The translations under genes and the position numbers were made by a program. From Neopararhizobium haloflavum (GTDB lineage: Bacteria > Pseudomonadota > Alphaproteobacteria > Rhizobiales > Rhizobiaceae): a stretch of 64,000 nt of DNA. The notes under the pieces are model-generated. The model was given only the letters and a program-made list of their open reading frames with translations, was not told where the DNA came from and searched no databases. Numbering within the stretch: position 1 is the stretch's first letter; the number at the start of each line of letters is the position of its first letter. Below are positions 30,059 to 38,319 of the stretch, piece after piece. The stretch is from contig NZ_NWUC01000006.1 of NCBI RefSeq assembly GCF_002750855.1, positions 277,842 to 341,841 of the forward strand, given 5' to 3'.

Positions 30059-30124
30059 GTCAGCCCCCTTGATGGTCAGCCCCCTTGATGGTCAGCCCCT
30101 TGATGGTCAGCCCCTTGATGGTCA
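30059..30124. repeat. Tandem repeat at the 3' end of the aldehyde dehydrogenase gene
   Basis: Four head-to-tail copies of GTCAGCCCC(C)TTGATG: 30059-30074 and 30075-30090 (16 bases), 30091-30105 and 30106-30120 (15 bases), then a truncated GTCAG that contains the dehydrogenase stop codon. On the minus strand each unit carries CTGACCATCAAGGGG, so the stop codon context is copied repeatedly downstream. The two length classes differ by one C in the C-run, consistent with slipped replication. Confidence 0.9.
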
Positions 30125-31561
30125 GACTGTGCCGGCCTCCAGATAGACGTGCTTGGTTTCCAGGAAATCGTTCAGTCCTTCGATCCCGTGCAGGCGGCCA
30201 AGGCCGGAGTGGCGATAGCCACCGGTCTCCCCCTCGGCGAAAAGCCGGGTATGACAGTTGAGCCAGACCGTTCCAGCCCGGATGGCCCGCGACAGCCGCA
30301 TTGACCGGTTGAGGTCGCGAGTAAAAAGGCTTGCCGCAAGGCCATAGCGGGTGGCGTTTGCCTTCGCCACCGCCTCGGCCTCGTCGGCGAAGGTCTCGAC
30401 GGAGACGATCGGGCCGAAAAGCTCTTCCTGTACGAGTGGCGAGCGGACGTCGTCGATGGCGAACAGGGTCGGTGTCAGGAAAGCGCCATCGGTCAGTGAC
30501 CCGCCCGGCCGGGTGCCTTTCAGCAGCATCGTTCCTTCGTCGCTTGCCTGTTCGATGAGGCGCGCAACACGGTCCCGGTTGTCGGTGTCGATCAGCGATC
30601 CCATCTGGCTCTCCGGATCGGCTCCGGGACCGGTACGAACCGCTGCATAAGAGGCTTTCATCCGTGCGATGAAGTCGGCCGCGCAGGCTTCGTGGACGAG
30701 GAACCTGGCGGCCGCCACACACATCTGGCCAGCCATGACGAGCGAACCGCCGGTCAGCTCGCGCACGGCCTGGTCCATGTCGGCATCGGGAAAGACGATG
30801 GAAGGGGCCTTGCCACCGAGCTCGAGCGAAAGCCGCTTCAATGTCGGCGCCGCGCCCGCCATGATGCGCTTGCCGGTCGCGCTCGACCCGGTGAAGCTGA
30901 TCACGTCCACCGCGTTAGAGGCGACAAGCGCCTCGCCCACCTCTGAGCCCAGTTCGTTGACCGAATTGATCACGCCCTTTGGCAGCGAAGGGCAGTCGGC
31001 GATGCACCGCATCACCACTTCGTGGATGAGCGGCGTTTGCGGCGCCGGTTTGATGACCACGGTGCACCCAGCCGCGATAGCCGGTGCAAGCGAGCGCACG
31101 AGCAGTGTCACCGGTGCGTTCCACGGCACGATCACGGCTGCCACGCCGGCCGGCTCGCGGTGCAGCAGGGAGAAGTTGCCGGGTGCGGTTTCCTGCGTGC
31201 GCCCAAGCACGGTGCGCGCCAGGCCCGCGTAGTAGCGCGCCTCGGAAATCGCGCCCATCATCTCGCCGGCGGCCTCGCGCCGCAGCTTTCCGTTCTCCGC
31301 GACGATGAGATCGGTCAACTCCGCGCGCGCCGCCTCGAGCCGGTCGGCCAGCTCGAAAAGGACACTGGCACGCAACCGCGGCGCGGCGGCCCAGGACGTC
31401 GTATCGAAGGTTTCGCGTGCCACGGCCGCGGCCTGGTCGGCGAGCGCTGCCGAGCCGGCCCGGTATTGCCCGAGCACCTTGCCGGTGGCGGGGTCGAGAC
31501 TGTCCTTTGTCTCACCTTCGTCGATCCAGTCGCCGTTGATGTAGTGGCGCGCGGCCATCAT
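30122..31561 (-). CDS. NAD(P)-dependent aldehyde dehydrogenase
   Basis: Cytosolic enzyme of 479 residues, full length for the ALDH superfamily. Key residues: Asn148 (VPWNAP), the NAD-binding FTGSSATGKRI, general base Glu247 (LELGGKAP) and catalytic Cys281 (GQMCVAAARF). It oxidises an aldehyde to the acid. CAGGAGGCG directly precedes the paired ATG start. It starts nine bases after the amidohydrolase stop codon and is in the same operon. In context it would act on an aldehyde made by a decarboxylase, for instance the divergent ThDP enzyme. Confidence 0.93.
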   Translation of the reverse strand: MMAARHYINGDWIDEGETKDSLDPATGKVLGQYRAGSAALADQAAAVARETFDTTSWAAAPRLRASVLFELADRLEAARAELTDLIVAENGKLRREAAGEMMGAISEARYYAGLARTVLGRTQETAPGNFSLLHREPAGVAAVIVPWNAPVTLLVRSLAPAIAAGCTVVIKPAPQTPLIHEVVMRCIADCPSLPKGVINSVNELGSEVGEALVASNAVDVISFTGSSATGKRIMAGAAPTLKRLSLELGGKAPSIVFPDADMDQAVRELTGGSLVMAGQMCVAAARFLVHEACAADFIARMKASYAAVRTGPGADPESQMGSLIDTDNRDRVARLIEQASDEGTMLLKGTRPGGSLTDGAFLTPTLFAIDDVRSPLVQEELFGPIVSVETFADEAEAVAKANATRYGLAASLFTRDLNRSMRLSRAIRAGTVWLNCHTRLFAEGETGGYRHSGLGRLHGIEGLNDFLETKHVYLEAGTV

Positions 31562-31570
31562 CGCCTCCTG

Positions 31571-32587
31571 TCAGAGATTGAGACCGAGCAAGTTGACCGC
31601 GTTGTCCTGGTAGAGCTTGCGCCGGAGGTCCTGCGAGACATCGAGCCTGTCGAGGATGTTGATCGTCTCGCGGATATACATCGGCCCACCTTCCGGATCG
31701 AACGGTGCGTCCGAGGCGAACAGCACGCGGTCCTCGCCGAAAAACTCGATGGCGTGCTCGATGGCCTTGCGCGATCCGAAGCTCGCCGTGTCGGCATAGA
31801 ACTCCTTGAAATATTCGAGATGCGGGCGCTTCAGCGCCTTGCGCACGGCGGCAAGGTCGCGGTCTGTCGTGCGCTTGCCCATCTGGTCCCAGCCGGGGCC
31901 GACGCGGCCTTCGAAGAAGGGTACCATGCCGCCTGCGTGGTGGGTGATGACCTTCAGGCCGGGATATTTGTCGAAAAGCTGCGAGAAGACCATGCGCGCC
32001 ATCGCTGCGGATGTCTCGTAAGGCCAGCCGAACGTCCACCAGATCTCGTATTCCGAACGCTCTTCGTTTTTGTAGTCGGAAAAGGCTTCGCCGCGCGCCG
32101 GATGCAGCCAGACGGGTTTGCCGGCTTTCGCCATATACTCGAAGAACGGCTCGTATTCTGGAAGATCGACCGGATTGCCGGCGATGTTGGTGAAGATCTG
32201 CATGCCGACCGCGCCGAGATCCTCGACCGCGCGCCGGCATTCCTCGACCAGCGTGTCCGGATTGGTCATCGGCGCCGTTCCGATGAAACCGGGGAAGCGA
32301 TCAGGATACTTCTGGCAGAGTTCTGCCATGGCATCGGAGCCGATACGGCTCAGCTCCTGCGCCTTTTCCGGTCCGGCAAGCTTTTCGAGGGGCGGCGAGG
32401 CGAGGGAGAGGATCTGAACGTAATCCTCGCCGAACATGTCCATGACCTCAAAGCGCCGGTCGAGATCGGTCATCATCGGCACCGCGCCGGAGCGCTTGGT
32501 GATGTCCGTCATCTCGCCGATATGGTCGATCAGCGCATCGAAAAACGGTTTCGGCCAGATATGATTGAAAACATCAACTTTTTTCAT
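31571..32587 (-). CDS. Amidohydrolase-2 family protein, ACMSD-like decarboxylase
   Basis: TIM-barrel protein of 338 residues in the family of aminocarboxymuconate-semialdehyde, resorcylate and related decarboxylases. The metal-site candidates are His in VWLHPARG, the His pair in VITHHAGGM and Asp in FASDAPFDPEGG. The N-terminal metal motif normally HxH reads N-H9-I-W11, so one usual ligand is replaced by Trp. Probably a non-oxidative decarboxylase or hydrolase of a carboxylated intermediate. ATG at 32587 is used because GGAGG lies 11 bases upstream; an ATG at 32596 would sit only two bases from it. First gene of the three-gene minus-strand set. Confidence 0.85.
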   Translation of the reverse strand: MKKVDVFNHIWPKPFFDALIDHIGEMTDITKRSGAVPMMTDLDRRFEVMDMFGEDYVQILSLASPPLEKLAGPEKAQELSRIGSDAMAELCQKYPDRFPGFIGTAPMTNPDTLVEECRRAVEDLGAVGMQIFTNIAGNPVDLPEYEPFFEYMAKAGKPVWLHPARGEAFSDYKNEERSEYEIWWTFGWPYETSAAMARMVFSQLFDKYPGLKVITHHAGGMVPFFEGRVGPGWDQMGKRTTDRDLAAVRKALKRPHLEYFKEFYADTASFGSRKAIEHAIEFFGEDRVLFASDAPFDPEGGPMYIRETINILDRLDVSQDLRRKLYQDNAVNLLGLNL

Positions 32588-32648
32588 GCCGGGCATATCC
32601 TCCTCGTTTCCGAAAGAATGGAGGTCGCCCGGATGAAAGTCAACTTTG

Positions 32649-32665
32649 ATCTCACAAAGTGAGAT
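32649..32665. promoter_or_regulatory. Candidate IclR operator upstream of the amidohydrolase operon
   Basis: Perfect palindrome ATCTCAC-AAA-GTGAGAT, 62 bases before the amidohydrolase start and touching the stop codon of the IclR gene. Together with the following ATTATTGTGCA it shares 12 consecutive bases (TGAGATTATTGT) with the promoter region at 36397-36419. It is the best candidate for the binding site of the IclR regulator encoded next to it. Confidence 0.55.
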
Positions 32666-33438
32666 TATTGTGCAGCGCTTCTAGATCGATGTTGCACAAG
32701 CCGCGCGCTGATCTCGCTCGCTGCGTGGCGGACCTCGGCGCTGATCGTGTCGATCGCCTGCTGATCAACCCCGCCGGCCGCGATCGTGATGCACAGGCTG
32801 GCGATCGGGCTCTGCCCGGAATCGAAAACGGGCGACGCGATGCCGACCACGTCCTGCGTGACCTCGCCCTTCGCCACCGCCACGCCGGCCCGTTTCACCT
32901 TCTTCAAGGCGACCTGAATTTCCTCGACCGTTTGGCCGAGGCCGATCGCTTTCAATTCGTCGAAATTGTCTTCGAGGATCGGCAGAAGCCGGCGGCGCGG
33001 GAGGAAAGCGATGATCGAGCGGGCAATCGCGCCGCGCAGAAGCGGCATCGGCCGTCCCCGTGCGTAACTGCTTTGCGGCGTGCCGACGGACGAGCGGGAA
33101 TCGACGCAAAGAATCTTGTTGCCGTACCAGCGGACCAGAAGCGCCGTACAGGGATACTCGCCGCTGAGGCTGTTGAGATAGGGTTCGGCTGCCAGAACGA
33201 GCGGGTCGGACTTGCGCAGGAGGTAGTCCATCTCGACGACCTTCGGCCCCAGCGTGAAGCCGGCATTCGGCATTGAGGTCAGGAGACCCGCATCCTTCAG
33301 CGTCTTCAAATAGCGGTAGAGCGTCGGCCGGCTGTAACCAAGTTCGTCCATCAGTTCTTCGGGCGTCCACTCCAGCCGATCCTCGGTGAATACCTGCAGG
33401 ACCGCCAGAACGCGCTCGAGACTGTTGGTCGCTTTCAT
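32665..33438 (-). CDS. IclR-family transcriptional regulator
   Basis: Regulator of 257 residues. N-terminal winged helix-turn-helix (about residues 5-65: SLERVLAVLQVF, ELGYSRPTLYRYLKTLKDAG). C-terminal effector domain with the family pattern (GNKILCVDSRSS, RGRPMPLLRGAIARSIIAFL, GIASPVFDSGQSPIASLCI). IclR proteins bind small organic acids or aromatics. Its start overlaps the TRAP permease stop codon by four bases, so it is co-transcribed with the importer and probably controls the whole island through the two shared operators. Confidence 0.93.
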   Translation of the reverse strand: MKATNSLERVLAVLQVFTEDRLEWTPEELMDELGYSRPTLYRYLKTLKDAGLLTSMPNAGFTLGPKVVEMDYLLRKSDPLVLAAEPYLNSLSGEYPCTALLVRWYGNKILCVDSRSSVGTPQSSYARGRPMPLLRGAIARSIIAFLPRRRLLPILEDNFDELKAIGLGQTVEEIQVALKKVKRAGVAVAKGEVTQDVVGIASPVFDSGQSPIASLCITIAAGGVDQQAIDTISAEVRHAASEISARLVQHRSRSAAQ

Positions 33439-35378
33439 GATGAAGCCGCTTTTTCTTCGTTCCCTCTTGCTCGATAGAGTTCAAAAGCCATCAAGGCAAG
33501 CCCGGCCGCGACGCCGACGAGGTCGGTCACGCCCGCGCCGGGAAATGCCCCGGCCGGAATCAGCGCCAGAAGCCCCGCGATGATGAAGAGACCGCGCATC
33601 GCCGGCGAGAGTCTGGCCACGAAATAACCGGCCAGCGCGGCCGATATCAACCAGACGCCGATCCCCGCCGTCACAACCGCCACCGCGATCTCGACCGGCT
33701 GACCGATCATGATCAGTGTCGGCGAGAAGACGAACAGGAACGGGATGACGAAAGCCGACCAGCCGAACTTGACCGCGGCGAAGCCGGTCGCCATGGCCGA
33801 AGCGCGCGCGATGCTGGCTGCGGCGAAGGCGGCGATCGCGATCGGCGGCGTGATCATCGACATCATGCCGAAATAGAGAATGTAGAGATGCGCCGCCATC
33901 GGCTCGATGCCGACTTCGATCAGCGCCGGCGCGACCAGGGCAGCCAGAAGCACATAGACGCCAAGCGTCGGAAGGCCCATGCCGAGCACGATGCACACGA
34001 GCGCCGAAAGGACCAGCAGAACCACCTGGCTGCCGCCGCCGATCTGCACCAGCACATAGGTGAGGTTGAAGCTCAGGCCGGTGACGTTGAGAACGCCGAT
34101 GACGATGCCGGCAGCTGCCGAGATCAGGAGGATCTCGACGACCGCCTTGCCCGTGCCGGGAATGGTCTGCAGCAGCGCCTTGATGCCCGGTCGCACCGCT
34201 TCGTAACCGAAGACCAGCGACGTCGCGATCACCGTCAGGGAGGCTGCGAGCGCTGCCCGCTCCGGTTGCCAGCCGAGCGTGAAGAGAGCGTAGATCAGCA
34301 CGACGAATGCGAGAATGAAATGCCATCCTCCGAGCACGATCCGCCGGTCGGGGATCGCTGATTTCGGGACCCGCGCGATGCCGAGCCGCGCCGCATCGAG
34401 GTCGGCCTGGATGAAGAGCGCGACATAATAGAGGATCGACGGAACAAGCGCCGCCAGCACCACTTCTGAATAGGGAACCTGCAGGAACTCCGCCATCAGG
34501 AAGGCCGCCGCGCCCATCACGGGCGGCATCAGCTGGCCGCCGGTCGAGGCGACTGCCTCGATCGCGCCGGCCTTGTGCGCGGGATAGCCGTCGCGTTTGA
34601 TCATCGGAATGGTGACGACGCCGGTGGCGACGACGTTTGCGACCGCCGATCCCGAGATCGAGCCGAACAGGCCCGACGCGACGACGGCGATTTTCATCGA
34701 GCCGCCGCGGAAGCGCCCCATGCCGAGCAGAGCGCCGTCGGTGAAGAATTTCGAGCCGCCGGTTGCCGCCAGAAGGTTGCCGAAAAGGATGAAGGCGACG
34801 ACGATCGTCGCGGCGGTCGCCATCGGCAGGCCGAGAATGCCGTTGGAATCGAAGGCCATGTAGCCCGAGAGCATCTTCCAGTCCTGGGCGCGCCCGGCCA
34901 GCCGGCCCGGAAACATGTCGCCGAAGAGCCCATAGAGCAGGAAAACGGCGATGATGATGACGAGCGCCCATCCGGTCGCCCGCCGCACCGCTTCCAGCAG
35001 GAGCGCGACGATGATGACGCCCGGCACGTAGGCGGACGGTGGCATCGCGAAGATGAGGTTGACGACCGATGGATAGTTGTAGGTGACGTAGGCGGCGGCG
35101 AGGAAAGAGACGAGCGCGGCGAGGCAGTCGTACCACGGGACGGTGAGGCGCTCGGTGTTCTGCCGCGCCGGCAGCATGAGAAAGGCGATGGGCAGCGTGA
35201 AGGCGAGGATCGCCGCCAGCATCTGTTGCGGATAGAACGACATGCCGAAGGTGCGCGGCAGGTTGATCGACCAGCCGATTGCAATCACGGTGAGGCACAC
35301 CGCTAGCACTTCGACAATGGGGCGCCAGATGGTGGCGGGAAGCCCGGATCCGGGCTTCCCTTCAGACGGTGCGGACAT
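33435..35378 (-). CDS. TRAP transporter fused permease (DctQM type)
   Basis: Inner-membrane protein of 647 residues with roughly 16-18 hydrophobic segments. The small DctQ-like half is fused to the large DctM-like half, as is normal for TAXI-type TRAP systems. Conserved large-subunit sequence includes GSISGSAVANVVATGVVTIP, GQLMPPVMGAAAFLMAEFL and GMGLPTLGVYVLLAALVAPAL. It works with the TAXI binding protein eight bases upstream to import an organic acid with Na+. The stop overlaps the IclR start. Confidence 0.93.
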   Translation of the reverse strand: MSAPSEGKPGSGLPATIWRPIVEVLAVCLTVIAIGWSINLPRTFGMSFYPQQMLAAILAFTLPIAFLMLPARQNTERLTVPWYDCLAALVSFLAAAYVTYNYPSVVNLIFAMPPSAYVPGVIIVALLLEAVRRATGWALVIIIAVFLLYGLFGDMFPGRLAGRAQDWKMLSGYMAFDSNGILGLPMATAATIVVAFILFGNLLAATGGSKFFTDGALLGMGRFRGGSMKIAVVASGLFGSISGSAVANVVATGVVTIPMIKRDGYPAHKAGAIEAVASTGGQLMPPVMGAAAFLMAEFLQVPYSEVVLAALVPSILYYVALFIQADLDAARLGIARVPKSAIPDRRIVLGGWHFILAFVVLIYALFTLGWQPERAALAASLTVIATSLVFGYEAVRPGIKALLQTIPGTGKAVVEILLISAAAGIVIGVLNVTGLSFNLTYVLVQIGGGSQVVLLVLSALVCIVLGMGLPTLGVYVLLAALVAPALIEVGIEPMAAHLYILYFGMMSMITPPIAIAAFAAASIARASAMATGFAAVKFGWSAFVIPFLFVFSPTLIMIGQPVEIAVAVVTAGIGVWLISAALAGYFVARLSPAMRGLFIIAGLLALIPAGAFPGAGVTDLVGVAAGLALMAFELYRARGNEEKAASS

Positions 35379-35386
35379 TTATGCGA

Positions 35387-36343
35387 TCACTCGTTCAGCA
35401 GGCCGGCTTCCTCGAAGAAGCGCAGCGCACCGGGGTGGAATTCCGAAACCCCGATGTCGCCGGCCAGGTCGTCCGGGTTGAACGCGTTGAACGGCGCGAA
35501 CGTCGCTGCCATCTCGTCCTTGCCTTCGTAAAGGACCTTTGTCATTTCGTAGACCACGTCGTCAGGCACGCCTGCATGGGTGAAGATGACCTGCGGGTAG
35601 GCAAAGAAGGTCGAGGTTTCGGTCACGCCCGGCGCGTTGGGGCCGGGCTCCATGGTGGCGAAGAAGCCGACCGGCCAATGCTCGCGGATGGTTGCCAGGT
35701 TTTCCTCGTTTTCCTCGATCGGCAGCGCGCGCAGCCCGCCGACGGCCGCGTCGGCCTCGCGGACCTTGCCGGCGCCATGCGCAAAAATGAAGCCGACCGC
35801 ATCGCCGGCAATGAACGCATCCGCCCCGGCAACGACGCTGGCCACCTCGACGGGCTCCATGTCGTCGCGCGTCAGCCCGGCCGTGGCATACATCGCGTCG
35901 AGCTGCGGCAGGATGGTGTTCTGCGCCGTATAGCCGTCGACCATCGGCTGTCCTTCAAGGTCCGCGATCGTCTGGATGTCGGAATCGGCGCGCACGAAAA
36001 TCGCTTCCACGAGCGGCATGATCACGCCGACGATGCGAAGGTCGGGGCTCGCCGCGCCTTCGAACCATTCCCTTCCTTCGAGCGCGTAGTTCACTTCCTG
36101 CAGGTTCGCCGCGCCGAACTCGATGCCGCCAGACCCGACGAGCGGAATGTACTGGTTCGGGCTCGTGGCCGGCTGGATGGTCGCGTTGAGGCCAGCCTCG
36201 TTCGCCGCGTTGGCGACGGCCGTGCCGATGTTGTGAAAGAGCGATCCGGGATTGGATGTCGCGATGCCGACGGCCTGCGCGAACGCCGGGCCGGTAAAGG
36301 CGACGCTGGCCGCCAGGATCAGTGTGGACAGTGCATGCTTCAT
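35387..36343 (-). CDS. TAXI-family TRAP substrate-binding protein
   Basis: Periplasmic binding protein of 318 residues. Signal peptide MKHALSTLILAASVAFTGPAFA-QA; the mature start GIATSNPGSLFHNIGTAVANA is the TAXI motif (TxxxGxxYxxG-like). The body contains IQTIADLEGQPMVDGY. It delivers its ligand to the fused permease. GGAGG five bases before ATG 36343 decides the start; the frame stays open 17 codons further. First gene of the minus-strand transport operon. Confidence 0.9.
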   Translation of the reverse strand: MKHALSTLILAASVAFTGPAFAQAVGIATSNPGSLFHNIGTAVANAANEAGLNATIQPATSPNQYIPLVGSGGIEFGAANLQEVNYALEGREWFEGAASPDLRIVGVIMPLVEAIFVRADSDIQTIADLEGQPMVDGYTAQNTILPQLDAMYATAGLTRDDMEPVEVASVVAGADAFIAGDAVGFIFAHGAGKVREADAAVGGLRALPIEENEENLATIREHWPVGFFATMEPGPNAPGVTETSTFFAYPQVIFTHAGVPDDVVYEMTKVLYEGKDEMAATFAPFNAFNPDDLAGDIGVSEFHPGALRFFEEAGLLNE

Positions 36344-36396
36344 TCTTTCCTCCTCTGGATGACGCTCGTCTGTCTCCATCATGCGAGCGATCACAA

Positions 36397-36413
36397 ATCC
36401 CTTAAAATGAGAT
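36397..36413. promoter_or_regulatory. Second candidate IclR operator, divergent promoter
   Basis: ATCCCTTAAAATGAGAT, matching 13 of 17 positions of the perfect palindrome at 32649-32665 when both are read on the minus strand, and followed on the plus strand by the same ATTATTGT. It lies 54 bases upstream of the TAXI gene and 149 bases before the divergent ThDP gene, a position from which both could be controlled. Confidence 0.5.
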
Positions 36414-36561
36414 TATTGTTCATCTTGCCCTTGCATTGCATCAATTTACAAGCGCATTTTTACGTCAACACGAAAACCTGACCATGACGAGCAGCGTCAA
36501 TTCTAGCGGCGGCCCTCGCGGCTCACTTTGCTCATCATGCACGACCAGGCGGGAGGAATCG

Positions 36562-38280
36562 ATGGAGGCGCTTGTGGAATCTCAAACACCGACGAGAGCG
36601 GGCAACGGAGCCGAGGCGGTGCTGCTCGGCCTCAAGCGCAGTGGCGTCGACTATCTCTTCGCCAATGCCGGGACGGATTTCCCGCCGATCATCGAGGCGA
36701 TGGCAACGCTTGATGCGACCGAGATCCCCGTGCCGGTCACCATCCCGCACGAAACGGCGGGCGTCGCCATGGCGCATGGCTACTACCTCGTCACCGGCCG
36801 GCCGCAAGCGACCATGGTGCACGTCAATGTCGGCCTCGCCAATGCGGCGATGGGGGTGATCAACGCCGCCAGCGACAACATTCCGGTGCTCGTCCTTTCC
36901 GGGCGCACCCCCGTCACGGAACACGGTCGGCCGGGCTCACGCGTCACGCCCATCCAGTACGGCCAGGAAATGTACGACCAGGCCTCGATCGTCAGCGACG
37001 TCACAAAGTTTCACTACGAGATGCGCTATGGCGAGCAGGGCGAGATGCTTGTCGCCCGCGCCGCGACATTGGCGATGAGCGAGCCGCGCGGCCCGGTCTA
37101 TCTCAGCCTGCCGCGCGAGCCGCTGATGGAGGAAATCCCCGCTTCGATGGAGCGTCCGGCATCGAGGCAGAGCGCATCGAGCCGGGCCTTCCCCGACCCC
37201 GACGCCATCGCCGAGGCGGCTGCCTGGCTGCGGGGCGCGAAAAACCCGTTGATCCTTTGCCAGCGCTCCGACCCTGAGGGCCGCGCCGCCGCCGCGCTGC
37301 GCACCCTTGCCGGACGTCATGCCATCGCCGTCGTCGAGCCCTTCAGCATTCGCAACGTCATGCCCTCGGCCGATCCGATGTTTCTCGGCTATCAGGTCAA
37401 GGAGCCGCTGGCCGAGGCGGATGTCGTGCTTGTCCTCGACAGCGGTGTGCCATGGATGGAGACGCTGCACCGCCCGGACCCGTCGACGAAGATAATCCAT
37501 GTCGGTTCGGATCCGCAATTCGCCCGCATGCCGGTGCGTGGCTATCAGTGCGACCTGGCGATCGTCAGTGATCCTGCAGCCGCGCTTGAGGCGCTCGATG
37601 CGGCGCTTGGCGACCCGCGTCCCGACGATGCCCGCCGCGCCGTGATTGAACGCCGGTCCGGTGCGCGCCGCCAGACCGCGCGCGAGACGGCCGAAGCCGG
37701 CTGTGAAGGGCCGATGTCGGCCGAGTGGATGAGCAAGTGCCTCTCCGACATCATGGACGACAAGGCCGTCCTTTTCGGCGAACTCGGAGTGGTTCCCGGC
37801 GCCATGGACATCAAACACGCCAACCGTGTCTTCTCCAATCCGCATTCCGGCGGCCTTGGCTGGGGCATGCCGGCGGCCCTTGGCGCCCAACTCGCCGATC
37901 GGGACCGGCTGACGATCGCCTGCATCGGTGACGGCTCCTACATGTTCGCCAATCCGGTCGCCTGCCATCAGATCGCCGAGGCGCTGGAACTGCCGATCCT
38001 CACGATCGTCAAGAACAATGGCATCTGGAACGCAGTGCGCCGCTCGGTGGTCAACAGCTATCCGAAGGGCGCGGCTGCGCGCGCCAACGCCATGCCGCTC
38101 ACCTCGCTTGAGCCCGCGCCCGACTATACGCAGATCGCCGCCGCAAGCCGCGCCCACGTCGAGCGTGTCGAGCATGGCCGCGATCTGCCCGCCGCGCTTC
38201 AGCGTGCGCTCAAGGTCATCCGGGAGGAGAGACGTCAGGCGATGCTCGAACTGAGGATCGCGATCTCCGATGCCCATTGA
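36562..38280 (+). CDS. Thiamine-diphosphate-dependent decarboxylase/synthase
   Basis: Protein of 572 residues with the three domains of the acetolactate-synthase/benzoylformate-decarboxylase superfamily. The activating Glu64 is in PHETAGVAMAHG. The ThDP/Mg motif GDGSYMFAN begins near residue 456 and ends about 30 residues later in IVKNNG. NVGLANAAMGVINAASDNIPVL forms the N-terminal Pyr domain core. Given its neighbours it probably decarboxylates a 2-oxo acid to an aldehyde, which the aldehyde dehydrogenase would oxidise; a synthase role cannot be excluded. GGGAGGAATCG precedes ATG 36562, which is preferred over in-frame starts at 36436 and 36484. A conserved upstream stretch was not seen. Confidence 0.85.
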   Translation: MEALVESQTPTRAGNGAEAVLLGLKRSGVDYLFANAGTDFPPIIEAMATLDATEIPVPVTIPHETAGVAMAHGYYLVTGRPQATMVHVNVGLANAAMGVINAASDNIPVLVLSGRTPVTEHGRPGSRVTPIQYGQEMYDQASIVSDVTKFHYEMRYGEQGEMLVARAATLAMSEPRGPVYLSLPREPLMEEIPASMERPASRQSASSRAFPDPDAIAEAAAWLRGAKNPLILCQRSDPEGRAAAALRTLAGRHAIAVVEPFSIRNVMPSADPMFLGYQVKEPLAEADVVLVLDSGVPWMETLHRPDPSTKIIHVGSDPQFARMPVRGYQCDLAIVSDPAAALEALDAALGDPRPDDARRAVIERRSGARRQTARETAEAGCEGPMSAEWMSKCLSDIMDDKAVLFGELGVVPGAMDIKHANRVFSNPHSGGLGWGMPAALGAQLADRDRLTIACIGDGSYMFANPVACHQIAEALELPILTIVKNNGIWNAVRRSVVNSYPKGAAARANAMPLTSLEPAPDYTQIAAASRAHVERVEHGRDLPAALQRALKVIREERRQAMLELRIAISDAH

Positions 38281-38312
38281 TCGCTTGATATGACCCTGCG
38301 GATCGGAGATCG
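38261..38312 (+). repeat. Inverted repeat bridging the ThDP gene and the TSUP permease gene
   Basis: Perfect 11-bp inverted repeat CGATCTCCGAT (38261-38271) / ATCGGAGATCG (38302-38312) around a 30-base loop that contains the ThDP stop codon. The 3' arm abuts the ribosome binding site of the permease (GGTAGG, start at 38320). It may tune translation of the permease or protect the mRNA end; there is no T-run. Confidence 0.55.
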
Positions 38313-38319
38313 GTAGGCG

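Noticed and set aside
31022-32662. 546-codon open frame on the plus strand
   Set aside because: Lies opposite the aldehyde dehydrogenase and amidohydrolase genes, both with clear motifs.
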